64,000 nt of DNA, taken from positions 30,908,408 to 30,972,407 of the forward strand of contig NC_026657.2 of assembly GCF_000004075.3 (NCBI RefSeq). The letters run 5' to 3'. A program made the translations under genes and the position numbers. The notes below the pieces were generated by a model. The model was given only the letters and a program-made list of their open reading frames with translations. It was not told the DNA's origin and did no database searches. This document shows positions 23,601 through 34,922 of this stretch, in pieces; the first letter of the stretch is position 1; the number at the start of each line of letters is the position of its first letter. The DNA is from Cucumis sativus (taxonomy: Eukaryota; Streptophyta; Magnoliopsida; Cucurbitales; Cucurbitaceae).

Positions 23601-23614
23601 CAACCATTTCGCTC

Positions 23615-23622
23615 TATAAATA
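23615..23622 (+). promoter_or_regulatory. TATA box of the invertase gene
   Basis: TATAAATA in the context CTCTATAAATAAG lies 123 bp upstream of the start codon, leaving a leader of roughly 90 nt. It is the only good TATA match in this stretch. Confidence 0.6.
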
Positions 23623-23737
23623 AGCTTTCAAACTCCTCATAATTCGACGTTCAACTCCGGACTCCGCTACTGGAGCCGCCTATATTCTCACTGTTTTCCC
23701 TTTTCATTGGATTTTGATATTTTTTTCAATTTCCTCA

Positions 23738-26700
23738 ATGAATCTCTTCACTTTTCTTTCTCTTCTTCTCGGATTTTCCTTCTTTTCTCTGTTCATCAAC
23801 AATGGCGTCGTCTTCGTTGACGCTCTCCATAAAATTTATCCTGAATTACAGTCTATTCAAACCGACGCCTCCGTAATTAAGCCCCTCCATCGAACTCGTT
23901 TTCACTTCCAACCTCGGCGTAACTGGATCAACGGTTCGTAATTTCTAAATTCTCAGATTCCTCTTTTCTCGTTTTTTTCTGATTTGATTTAATTTAATTT
24001 GATCTTTTACTTATATCTGATATGTATCAATCTGAAAATTCCGACTCTCTCTCTCTGTTTCACAATCGGAAAATTAGTGGCGGAAGATTGATTGAGTTTT
24101 TGGATCAACTCGGAGAGCTTTTTTGCTTTTCTTAACGATCATGATTTGATAAATTGACGTCGACGCAGATTCCCATTATCGCATTCCGTTTTTGCGTTTT
24201 TTTTTTCCTATTTCAAAAGATAATGTTTATTTCTTTTTGCTGCTTTTCTGGCCGTCTGATTGGATTTTGCTTTTGGTAGTTCTATTAATTCTAACCGTCT
24301 GATCAGTTTTTTTTCCCTTTTCTATTTCTTCGTTATTTTTATCGCCTGAAAACTACTTACCTTTTTTTCCCTATCATTTTAAAATGCATCTCTACCACTT
24401 TCATTTTTTCTTTAATTTGTGTGTGTGTGTGGTTAATAATTGTTGTTAATTAAATTTAACATCTATGCTTATTAATATACTTTTTGAGGAAATGCAAGTT
24501 TACTATTAATATAAACCTATTTGTTTCACCATCTAAATGTTCATTATTTTATGTGGGTGATTTACTATTGTATGTTTGGCGTCCAAATAATGTTTAGGTT
24601 ATTGAGGTTATAAAATTATGTAAATTTTGACTTGTGTTTGAAACTTAGGAAATAACTAAATCATATAAATTTGGATAGAGAAAATGTTAATTAGCTAAAT
24701 TAGATTTTTAAAAAAGAATAAAGTTTTAATTCATAAAATTCTTTGGTTAACATCTTTTTAAGTGCTTCATGTAAAAGTACAAACAAGAAAGAAAAGAACC
24801 CATTGAAATTCGGAAACTTTTTATCCTAATCTTTCTTTATTACTTTTGGTTTAAATATGGAATATGGTGGGACCTTGAACTAAATATGTTTTCAAAAAAA
24901 TACTAATTAATGAATGGATGGAAAGTGAGTAAACAATAAGGATTATGCAAATTTAAGGCATATTTAATTTAGTTTAGATTATTTTTGTGTTAGATGTCAC
25001 CTGAGTTTCATAGTCAAACATGTAACTCTCAATACCAAATTCGATTTGCCACATTCTGGAATAAAGTTCAATATAGTATGAACCATAGAATAGAATAATC
25101 TACTACACAAGTATATTGTAACAAATAAATAAATTACATTTGTTGAGGTGGTATTATGACGTAGGATACACGTAAGCACTTTATTTTTTATATTATTTTG
25201 ATGTGGGGTCCATAAACTCACTTTCTTATTGGACATTTACAAAAAAAAAAAAAAGAAATGGGCAAGTAGTTTTTTTGGCCTTTTATATTTTAAGAGTTAT
25301 TATTATGATTTAGTACCTACTACATGCCCATCACCTTAGAGGAATGGTGACCAGTACTGTACCTAAAGTCAATCATTCTCTTAAATGGTCTATTTGTAGT
25401 TTGATGATAATAGTTTGTGTTCGTGATATTTTAAATGATTTATTTCTTTTGTTGCTCTTTGTTTTCTTGTTTTACTACTTGTGTGATACCAATCCATGTG
25501 TTAGATGTGGTTCGCAATCTTGATGGACCAAATATGAAGATTTGTGAAATTTTGTATTTATTGTACTAAAGTTGTTATAATATTATAAAGATTCTCACGA
25601 GCAAGAGGGAATATTCCTGGAAGTAAAGTTTATAGGTATTATTATATGTTATTATGGTCATCCTATTTTTTTTATTTTCATTCTATTGGGGTTAGTTTGG
25701 TCAGTTTTTTCTTAAAAGAATCGAAAGTATTATTTTAAAAAATTGAAGTTATATAAGTGGTTGGGAATCTGTAATACATGTTGGAGTTAGTTTTTCAACC
25801 TTTTCCTTGTTTGTATAATATTCATAAATATATAGATGACAATTTTGGTTGTAACATTCATGAGAATGTGGGAGATTTCTCCTTCCCTCTTTGTAGAAAA
25901 AGTTTGGCAATTCTCTTGCATTAAAAAAAACCCTATTATATATGTATGTAATTGATTTTATGGTATGATAATGTTAGAGCTTGTACCATTTTGTGTGTTG
26001 GAGTCATGTGGGTTTCCAAATAAGACAAATGTTGTTTTTGTTATAGCAATCTCCATCAATATACATATGATTAAACTCTTAGATAGTGATGGGAATGGTT
26101 AATGTAGGAATTTACTAATTTTATGGAAAAATATTATATTTTTTCCTCTAAAACTTTTGTTTAGTTTTTATTTAGGCTCTTTAAGTTTTTATATTTTACA
26201 GTTTTATCTTAAGTAATTAATCCTTTTCATTTAACTAATTTTCAAAAAGTCAGGATGTGAATATCTGATTGTTGTGGTTGAAAATTTATAGAAACTAATT
26301 TGAGATAAGTCCAAAAGGTAGAATTTTATGGATTAAATATAAGGTATTTTTTTTCAACAATTTTCCTAAATAAAAAGTTTGAAAGCTAGTTTTTTTCTTT
26401 CTTTTTTTTTTTTGAAAAAACGAAATATTAGGGCCAAGAAACTTATGAAGTAAAGAGTGTTGAAAAAATGTTGTGAATGTGATTGGTGAGTATAAATGTG
26501 TTATTCCTTTTTTAGCCTAAAGTTAAAGAATGTATTAGAAATATTTTGTAAACATAGCCCTATAGTTTGACATTGCCTAATTTAGATGTTTATTATGCTA
26601 TAGATGTATGGGGAAAATAGTGGAATTTTTTAGCTATTTTGTGTTTGTTTCCTAACAAAGATTCCTAACTAGATTTTTTTTCTTTCTTTTATTGTGTTTC

Positions 26701-29190
26701 CTTTTGGTGGTGCTCAATCCTGTCCACAACAAAACCAAATGCAGATCCAAATGGTAAGTTATTGCAACACCATAAGTTTTTTCTTTTGACTTTTATTATT
26801 AGTTTAAATGTTTTATACCATTGATTTCAAAATCATTTAAAATTAAAGATTAAACTTTTAAACTTAATATTGATTATATAAGTTTGATAATTCAATTTAA
26901 AAAAAAAAAAAAACAAAAATTGACCAAATATCTTACAAAAATGAATAATCCATGGAGTTAACTACTGTTTTGACCAACTTTGTTATGAACAATGAAACAG
27001 GACCAATGTACTTCAAGGGAATTTATCATTTGTTTTATCAATACAACCCCAAAGGCGCAGTTTGGGGAAACATCGTTTGGGCTCACTCAATTTCCAGAGA
27101 CCTAATCAATTGGAAGCCATTGAAGCCCGCCATTTACCCTTCAAAGCCCTTCGACATCAATGGCTGCTGGTCCGGCTCTGCCACCGTCCTCCCCGGCGAC
27201 AAGCCCGTCATCTTATACACCGGAATCGACCCCCAAAACCGCCAAGTCCAAAACTACGCCATTCCGGCAAACCTTTCGGATCCGTATCTTACCGAGTGGA
27301 TCAAACCAGATAACAACCCGATCGTCGACCCGGGTCCGGGAGTCAATGCCAGCGCCTTCCGGGACCCGACGACAGCGTGGCTGAGCAAAAGCGGCCACTG
27401 GAAGACTGTCATCGGCAGCAAGAGGAAAAAGAGGGGAATGGCGTATTTATATAGAAGTAGGGATTTTGTGAAGTGGACGAAGGCGAAACATCCTTTACAT
27501 TCTGCCGCTAATACGGGTATGTGGGAATGCCCCGATTTCTACCCGGTTCCTCTCAGGGGCAAGCTTGGATTGGACCCTTCGGTGACTGGGAATTGGGTTA
27601 AACATGTGTTCAAGGTGAGTTTGGATCTCACTAGATATGAGTATTATACGGTGGGGAAGTATTTTCCGAAAAAAGATAAGTATGTACCGGATAATACATC
27701 GGTGGATGGATGGAGTGGGTTGAGATATGACTATGGCAATTTCTATGCTTCGAAGTCGTTCTATGATCCGTTGAAGAAGAGGAGGGTTTTGTGGGGTTGG
27801 GCTAATGAGTCTGACAGTGCACAAGATGATGTTTCTAAAGGATGGGCTGGAATTCAGGTCTGTGTTTTCTAATAAAATTGTGCCTTGTTTTGTTTTGTTC
27901 CGTTAACACTCTGTTAATGATCCCTTTATTTTTCTTATTGCAGTTAATTCCTAGGACGGTGTGGTTGGATCACAACCAGAGGCAGCTCAAACAATGGCCG
28001 GTTAAAGAGCTGAATACGCTGAGAGGAAAGAAAGTTGTGTTGAGCCATCAGAAGCTGTTGAAGGGACATACTGTTGAGGTTAAAGGAATTACTGCTGCCC
28101 AGGTTTGTGATATCACATTTTACTGCTGTTGATTTTCTTGGAATAGGTTGTGATGTGGTGGGTGTGTGTTTGGAATTGGGACTGCTTTTCTAAGTGCTTT
28201 GGCTCCATAATCATTAAAATTGTATTTGTTTCATATTGAAGAATCTATCTTAAAAAAACACGAAATGGTACATTACAAGCTCTTGATCCAAACACTTGTA
28301 ATTTAAAGTGCTTTGGACTTTTCACATTAGCACTTGTAGTTTACACTCAAGTACCATTCATTTGAACTTGAAATGCTTTTGTTGATGCTTTTAGCATGAA
28401 TTCCCACATATATTTCTGCTTATTGATTTTCATTTTTTTACAGGCTGATGTTGAAGTTATGTTCAGCTTTTCAAGTCTAGATAAAGCGGATCCATTTGAT
28501 CCAAGATGGGTAGATGCCCAAGCCGCATGTGATCAACTGGGCAACTCCCAAGGTGGAGTTGGGCCGTTTGGGCTTCTAACCCTGGCTTCAGAAAACCTTG
28601 ACGAATTCACTCCTGTATTCTTCAGGATCTTCAAGGCCCATCACAAACACGTGGTTCTTATGTGCTCTGATGCCAGAAGGTTCGATTTCTTCTCTATTAT
28701 TTGAAGGAACTTAATTATTCCTTTCTTTTTTACTTTATTTGAAATTAAGCTGCAAATGGAAATGTACCTCAAACGCTTGGTTGACTTATTTTACCCGTCT
28801 CTTCTCTCTTTTTTCGTGGTGTAGCTCTTCTTTGAAGGAGGAAGGATTGTACAAACCAGCATTTGCCGGCTATGTCGACATCGATTTATCGAGGAAAAAG
28901 CTCTCATTAAGATCTTTGGTATGTTGAAATCATAGTCAAATAAATGCCTTCAGTTCCCCTATGTTTATAAAATCTAAACTGCATGTGACTAATTATGGCT
29001 GTTTGTACAGATTGATCATTCAGTGGTAGAAAGCTTTGGAGGAGGAGGAAAAACATGCATAACTTCAAGGGTATATCCAACAAAGGGAGTGTTTGATGAT
29101 GCTCATTTGCATGTGTTCAACAATGGAACAGAAGCTATCACAGTAGAATATCTAAGGGCTTGGAGTATGAAAAGTGCTAGGATGAATTAA
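23738..29190 (+). CDS. Cell-wall (apoplastic) invertase, GH32 beta-fructofuranosidase
   Basis: Hydrolyses sucrose to glucose and fructose in the apoplast, driving sugar unloading into sink tissues. Seven exons: 23738-23933, 26745-26753, 27001-27857, 27944-28102, 28444-28679, 28825-28918, 29011-29190, giving 1731 nt and 576 aa, normal for the family. The hydrophobic N-terminus (residues 1-28) is a signal peptide. The NDPNG motif (65-69, nucleophile Asp66) is split over three exons, with the 9-nt second exon supplying most of it. FRDPT (188-192) holds the transition-state Asp190. WECPD (243-247) holds the acid/base Glu244, and its Pro246 marks cell-wall rather than vacuolar enzymes, which usually have Val. 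An in-frame TTG eight codons upstream is not the start. The first ATG at 23738 begins the signal peptide. Intron 1 is 2811 nt and may hold regulatory sequence. Inhibitor-like or FEH paralogues are less likely because the sucrose-binding WSGSAT motif is intact. Confidence 0.95.
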
Positions 29191-30690
29191 GTCTTTAAAT
29201 TAGAATCTTAATCAGAATGTGTTTGTTTTGGCTTTTTTGGGTTTTAAAGTTAGTAGGGAAAATGGAGGTAGTAAGTGAGGCAGGTTAATTTAGGTCGTAA
29301 TGAGAGATTGGCTGCTTTTCACCTTCTCTTACTTTTGTCTCAATGGATCTTGAATAAGAGTTGATCTTTGACCCTCTGGGTTGAGATTTATCCTTCTTGT
29401 TGAACTTTGATTACTTATTTATTTTAGCCCCATCGTTTTACAGATGACATTTTGGAAAATGATTGTAGTGTGATATGTTGATAAAAAATGTCTTCATAGG
29501 ATGTTATGTTCTTCAGAAGACATGGTTTAATTTACATCTCTAATGATATTGTTATTTAATAACGAAGTATTGTTGTTAATTGTTTTGAATTGAATGGAAG
29601 CTAAACTCATCACATACAAGATTGATAAAAGAGACTAAATGTATTGATTTTTGGTAAAAGAGATTAAATGTCTTTGGAGATCTTTTTTTAACCCAACTCG
29701 AACTTTTAAGTTGATTAATTCTATCTAACATTTGGAAAGTCCAAACATTTGAAAAACCACCCAATGTGACCCAACCATGTATAATTATCCAATAATTGAA
29801 TTGATTGACACAAATTTCAAAACCTCTCAATCCTAACCCTTACAATTTGGTTGAGTTTACTCTTTTCCTTATACTTTATTTAAAAAAATATCAAACTACC
29901 TAAAGTTTCAAATATATCCTTAAATTTACAAAATATGTATGAACAGTTTTATTTTAGAAATCCAATAATCGAATTGATTGATTCTTCAAAATTCCAATAA
30001 CTTTAAAATATCTCAAACTCAACCCTGCGATTATACCCTCAAATATGTAATAATTATATAAAAATAAAAACAATTGATGGAAATTGTTTAAACTTCAAAA
30101 ACTCCTCTAATAATTTTAAACTTTAAAAAAGTTTTAAAAAACCATTGGTACGTTGTCTCATAAACACCCATATAACACTTTCAAAATGAAAAAAGCATCA
30201 TACTATTTAATATAATGGTTAAAGGGATAAAATCGTTTTGTTGGCTATTTCAAGAATAAAGAGGATAATAAAATAACGGATCTCAGGACTTAATGTTTGA
30301 TAATTGAATATGTATTAATATGACATTTGACTAAGCTTAATACACAAACAGAGACCTGAATGAGTTAAATTTTAAAGTTCAAATTTGTAAGAATTTTAAT
30401 TATTATATGTTGCCTGGTAATTGTAGTCCAATTAACAAATAATGTTTTAATCACTTCATCTTTTAATTAGTCAACTAAGGAAGATAGAGGTTAAATATTT
30501 TGATAATGACATTCCATCTAATATTAATACTTTCATAAAAAATTTTCCTAATCGAAAAATACCGTCAATTTTACCCTAAAATTAATACATGAAGATTCCT
30601 TATGCCCTCGTTGGAGGGCTTAGGGCAAATTCATAATTTGTGCATATTTAGAGGGTTGGACGATGAAAATAACTTTTCCTCCGCCCCCAT
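29191..30690. other. Invertase 3' flank and intergenic spacer
   Basis: Roughly the first 250 bp are probably the invertase 3' untranslated region. The remainder is AT-rich. An open frame on the minus strand at 29576-29830 has no recognisable domain. Nothing else is supported. Confidence 0.6.
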
Positions 30691-30695
30691 TCTGA

Positions 30696-30704
30696 AAACC
30701 CTAA
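30696..30704 (+). promoter_or_regulatory. Telo-box upstream of RPS14 copy 1
   Basis: AAACCCTAA lies 122 bp upstream of the start codon. Telo-boxes are a known feature of plant ribosomal-protein gene promoters and leaders, so this supports the gene call and suggests translation-related co-regulation. Confidence 0.65.
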
Positions 30705-30825
30705 CTAATAAAGATAAAAGTATCGTCTCCCAGTTGTGGCGGAGGCAGCCTAGCAGGTCGAAGGTTCAAGCCAAGTCTCTGAAGCCCTAACTTCATTTGC
30801 AAAGTCCGGCCATATACTCTCCACC

Positions 30826-32298
30826 ATGGTATTTCATCACTCTTTTCCATTTATTTTTTCTATATTCTGTTCATGGAAATCATAGTTGCAATCCGATTAT
30901 AATTGTTACATTCAATTATAATGTTGGAAATCTCATGTAAAATTTTGTCATTAGCAATCGATTCAAGATATGAAAGGGGAATGGAAATTTTTATACCTCT
31001 GTTTGTTTTTTTTTTTTTTTTTGTAACAAAGTCGATGCGTTGAATCTGTCTGCATTTGAATCGTTGTTCCTTCATGGTTGCCTTCTAAACGCAAGATTGG
31101 AAGTTTATGACATTTGTAATGTGTATTCTGTAGTCGAGAAGGAAGACTAGAGAGCCTAAGGAGGAAACCGTCACTCTTGGCCCTGCTGTTCGTGAAGGAG
31201 AGCATGTCTTTGGTGTTGCTCACATTTTTGCTTCGTTTAATGACACTTTCATTGTGAGTGATCTTCGTTATATTCTTCATTTAAGAACACATATCATTTT
31301 TTTGTGTAATTGACTGATTGTTTTCTGGTTGGATCGCAGCATGTGACCGATCTGTCTGGTCGGGAAACACTTGTTCGCATCACTGGTATGTAATCTCTTC
31401 CGCTCACTGTTGAAATTGATTCTGGCATGGCTAATGGTCTACTTTTTGAGTGATTTGATTCCACTGGTTGATAATTTCTTTGTATTTTGTAGTTCATTCT
31501 CATTGTGATTTAGTATTCTGTCTTTTGAATTGTTGGATTGAATGATTTATCTTGTCTTTGTTCAGGTGGTATGAAGGTGAAAGCTGATAGAGATGAATCA
31601 TCGCCTTATGCTGCCATGCTTGCTGCACAAGACGTTTCTCAAAGATGCAAGGTTTGGTCCATAATCAGCTCTATGTTTCTCTTCATTTGAGTGTACTTAA
31701 TCTAAATGTGAGAATCGCCATGTAAGTGCCAAGAGTTGTGCATTTGTATTGAATCAATTGGTAATGTCTGACAGGAACTTGGCATCACTGCTTTACACAT
31801 AAAGCTTCGGGCTACTGGTGGAAATAAAACCAAGACTCCTGGACCTGGTGCTCAGTCAGCTCTTAGAGCCCTTGCACGTTCGGGCATGAGGATCGGTCGT
31901 ATAGGTACATATTCACCTATATTCTTGCTTTCAATATTTACAAGAATTGCTAGATTTTCAGTAAGAAAGCAGAGCTTCTCCAGTTATGTTTGTGCATAGA
32001 GTTGTGTTATCGACTTATAAATGTTCTGCCCATATTCATTGTAAATAAAAATGACATTAGGCCATTCTTAACGCATGTTAGGGAGTGAACTTCATACTCC
32101 CAAAATAGGTTCTAAACGATTTAGAAAATGATGAGTGATTAAACCATTTCGGTGGGATTTTCACAATGTATTATACTTTAACTTTTCAAGGTCTAATTGT
32201 TTCATTAACTTAATTTGTTGGTTTTCTCAGAGGATGTAACTCCGATACCTACTGACAGCACACGAAGAAAGGGTGGAAGGAGAGGAAGAAGACTGTGA
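30826..32298 (+). CDS. RPS14: 40S ribosomal protein uS11 (RPS14), copy 1
   Basis: Component of the small cytosolic ribosomal subunit platform near the mRNA exit site, needed for 18S rRNA maturation. Exons 30826-30828, 31134-31253, 31340-31385, 31566-31651, 31775-31904 and 32231-32298 sum to 453 nt, 150 aa, the usual length. Exon 1 holds only the ATG codon, followed at once by the intron 1 donor GTATTT. The protein starts [20 protein letters not shown] and contains the uS11 core [20 protein letters not shown]. It ends in the basic tail [10 protein letters not shown] that contacts rRNA. A poly-T run sits inside intron 1. The gene converges with a second copy on the minus strand that encodes the same protein. 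Confidence 0.97.
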
Positions 32299-33370
32299 TT
32301 CATAGCCATCTTCAAAATGGGTGTGCACTTGTTGCTGCTCAATATTGAGTTCTATAGTTTTAGACAAGGTAGCATGTTCAATCGACAGTCCACTGTTTTG
32401 GTTTTTGGTATTTATCAAGATTTTTGCTGTGTTTTGATTTAAATCATTTAGTCAATTGAGTATGATACTTTCTTTTTCTTGGCTGCATTTTATAATTAAT
32501 ATTAATGTGTGGAACTCATTGAATATAGCATATAAGTCTAATGACTGATGGTATCATGTGTTAATTTTCTATACTTGACGGAAAAAATAATTATTAACTC
32601 ACTTTTTCATATGATTTGAAATTTCACTTTTATTTTATTTTATTACGACAATTGCATTTTCTTTTCAAGAAAACAACATTTTATGTGCTTTCAATAAAAG
32701 ATATGTTTATGTTTTGTTGTTATTTGTATAAATTTTAAAATGTAAAAGGAATTCAAAATAGATTATTAGATTGTTGAAATTTATACGTGGAAATTAGTCT
32801 AATTTAGTAAATATTCAATCTTCATTGTTAAACGTATTATCTTATCCTATCATAGTAAAATTTGTGAACAACTAAATGTTACTAAATATATTCCCCAAAG
32901 AAAATTACTAATTTCAAGTACAATCATGAATGGGTTAAACTGACCTCTCTCGTCAATTCTTAAGTATTTTTTGCTTCTATGGTGAATTAAATCAAACCAA
33001 TTTTTCAAAGGATTTCTTCAAAATAATAAAAAATACAAACTACCTTTCCTAGAAAAGCAGCCTGAACAAAAATCTATTATTCTTTTTTATATGATTTCCC
33101 TTTTCTAAACTCAAAATTTAAAGGGCTGAGTTCATTTTTCAAGGCGTTCGGCTTCATATGAACTCCATTTGTGTTTCTCTCTGTTGTGATTCGATGATTT
33201 TGAGGTCTAACGAATACATCATACCATCTTGGACGGCTGAGATGGTGAATTTGATTATCAACCAATAATTTTTTCACTGAAGTAGCTTTTGTTGTGGATT
33301 AGAACAAGACCTTGTGCGTAAGCTCTCAGAATTTCGCTTTAATTATGGTCAAATTGTATTAACTCACTAT

Positions 33371-33894
33371 TTGGTTCGTAAAGTTATGGAGAAGACTCAA
33401 ATTCATCTTCCTCATATCTCTTACCCACCCTGATGAGTGATTTCATAATTTCATAATTTGGTGTAAAAACAAAGATAGACTGACTTGTTTCAAAAGTAAA
33501 ACAGAGTATTAGACAAATTGACCAAAAAAACGAACTTGGTTCGTAAAGTTATGGAGAAGACTCAATTTTAGTCTCACACACCACATTCTTCTTCTTTCAC
33601 CATGTCTTAATAAAGTATTTTCTTTTTATAGGTGCAGCTTGTGTTACCAAATTCTATATCCTTCTGTTTCCATCATTCTTCTTCTTTCACCATGGCTACT
33701 TCTGTCACTAAACAGTTTCATTCCCGTGCAATTTTATGTGGAACGAACATACAAAATATACTACTCCTTAGTACTCAAGCCGCTTTTCAAATAGAACACC
33801 TTACTGCTCCTATTATTTTGTGCATATTATTAATGAGATAGCTTCTATTATCTTACTATGTGCATATTATTAATGAGATAGCTTCTATTATCTT
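33371..33894. repeat. Cluster of short direct repeats
   Basis: Three separate exact pairs occur. A 30-bp unit (core TCGTAAAGTTATGGAGAAGA) lies at 33371-33400 and 33536-33565. A 20-bp unit ATTCTTCTTCTTTCACCATG lies at 33585-33604 and 33675-33694. A 36-bp unit (core CATATTATTAATGAGATAGC) lies at 33819-33854 and 33859-33894. The clustering suggests repeated local duplication or repair-associated filler. Confidence 0.85.
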
Positions 33895-34639
33895 GTTTCT
33901 GAGATGGAACCTCGTGATTGCTAATATTAGAGACTGATCACACATGCTTTTGTTGATGTATTCGTTGATAAACTAGCATCATTTTATATGTAACAATACT
34001 TCAATCTACATATCTTCCTCAAACTAATAAGATCGCGCCTTATCTTCCACAAATCCATAGCCCCCAGCATGACATCTGATTCAAAAAACAAAAAGCAAAG
34101 AAAATATGCAACCCATAAACTCCAAATCTCAAAGAGAAGACCAAAAATTAAAGTCCAACAAAAGTAAATCTCCAGATGGAAAAGCAGCCAGACCAAATTC
34201 AATGACATCGGATAAATGCATAGAACATAATGAGAAACGAGTATAAAAGCTAAAGAGCAAATTATAGCTTGTGTTTGAGTAATGTACCAAGAACTATTAA
34301 GGCAACTGCAAAAGATTTTATCAGTTGACAGAAAGTAAAAAGAATAGATGAAATCACTCTAGGGAACTGGATGCCCTATGCTGCATTTAATTGCAAAATA
34401 AGGTTCAACTATTGTCCCATTTGAACAGATTACGAACAAATAGGTGTCCCATTCATTGAAAATCAACTGCAAGTGAATAATTTCAGCTGACAAAGTCGAA
34501 TGGAAATCAGTATTGGGAACAAACATAACATCTTCTGTACATTAACAACAGAAGATGATGCAAGATTGTTCCCTTCACAAGATTAAAAGTTAATCTCTAA
34601 ATAAAACAATAACCCAGAGAAAACAAAACAGAAATCGTT

Positions 34640-34922
34640 CAACTTCAAAGAAGGATCAATGTCGAACCTCTTTGAATGTCAATATTCAAAAGCGATCAGC
34701 CATCTTGAAGCTGCTTTCCAGCGAAAATCAGAGCCTTCGGATTCTGATGGAATTCCTGTTTATGGCTAACAATTCATTTCCAATTTACAACCCCAAAAAC
34801 GAATATGAAACGAAACCGTCTTTGTAATGGATTGAATTTTGGCTTAGACATTGTCGATGGCGTTACAGCTCTCGACTTCGAGATTGAAATCTTCCCCATT
34901 CTAGGGTTTGAAGGAAATTGTC
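34640..34922 (-). pseudogene. Ubiquitin pseudogene (single decayed unit)
   Basis: Read on the minus strand, the 5' part corresponds to MQIFVKTLTGKTITLEVE (34922 to about 34870, disrupted). It continues with clear LEVES and AIDNV then AKIQ, broken by a stop in place of the Lys of NVKAKIQ. An insertion of roughly 80 nt follows. Ubiquitin resumes near 34756 with GIP, then, after a frame change, ALIFAGKQLQDG, a stop at the Arg of DGRTL, and DIQRGSTL where functional ubiquitin has NIQKESTL. At least two stops, frameshifts and the insertion make it non-functional as ubiquitin. No C-terminal LRLRGG is visible. A 42-codon frame starting at the ATG inside the copy is probably incidental. Confidence 0.8.

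Noticed and set aside
27062-27398. Several long frames on both strands over the invertase third exon
   Set aside because: These are shadows caused by the locally GC-rich coding sequence. The GH32 frame has the motifs.
33077-33277. 66-codon minus-strand frame
   Set aside because: It has balanced amino-acid composition but no known family, no upstream promoter features and no splice context.
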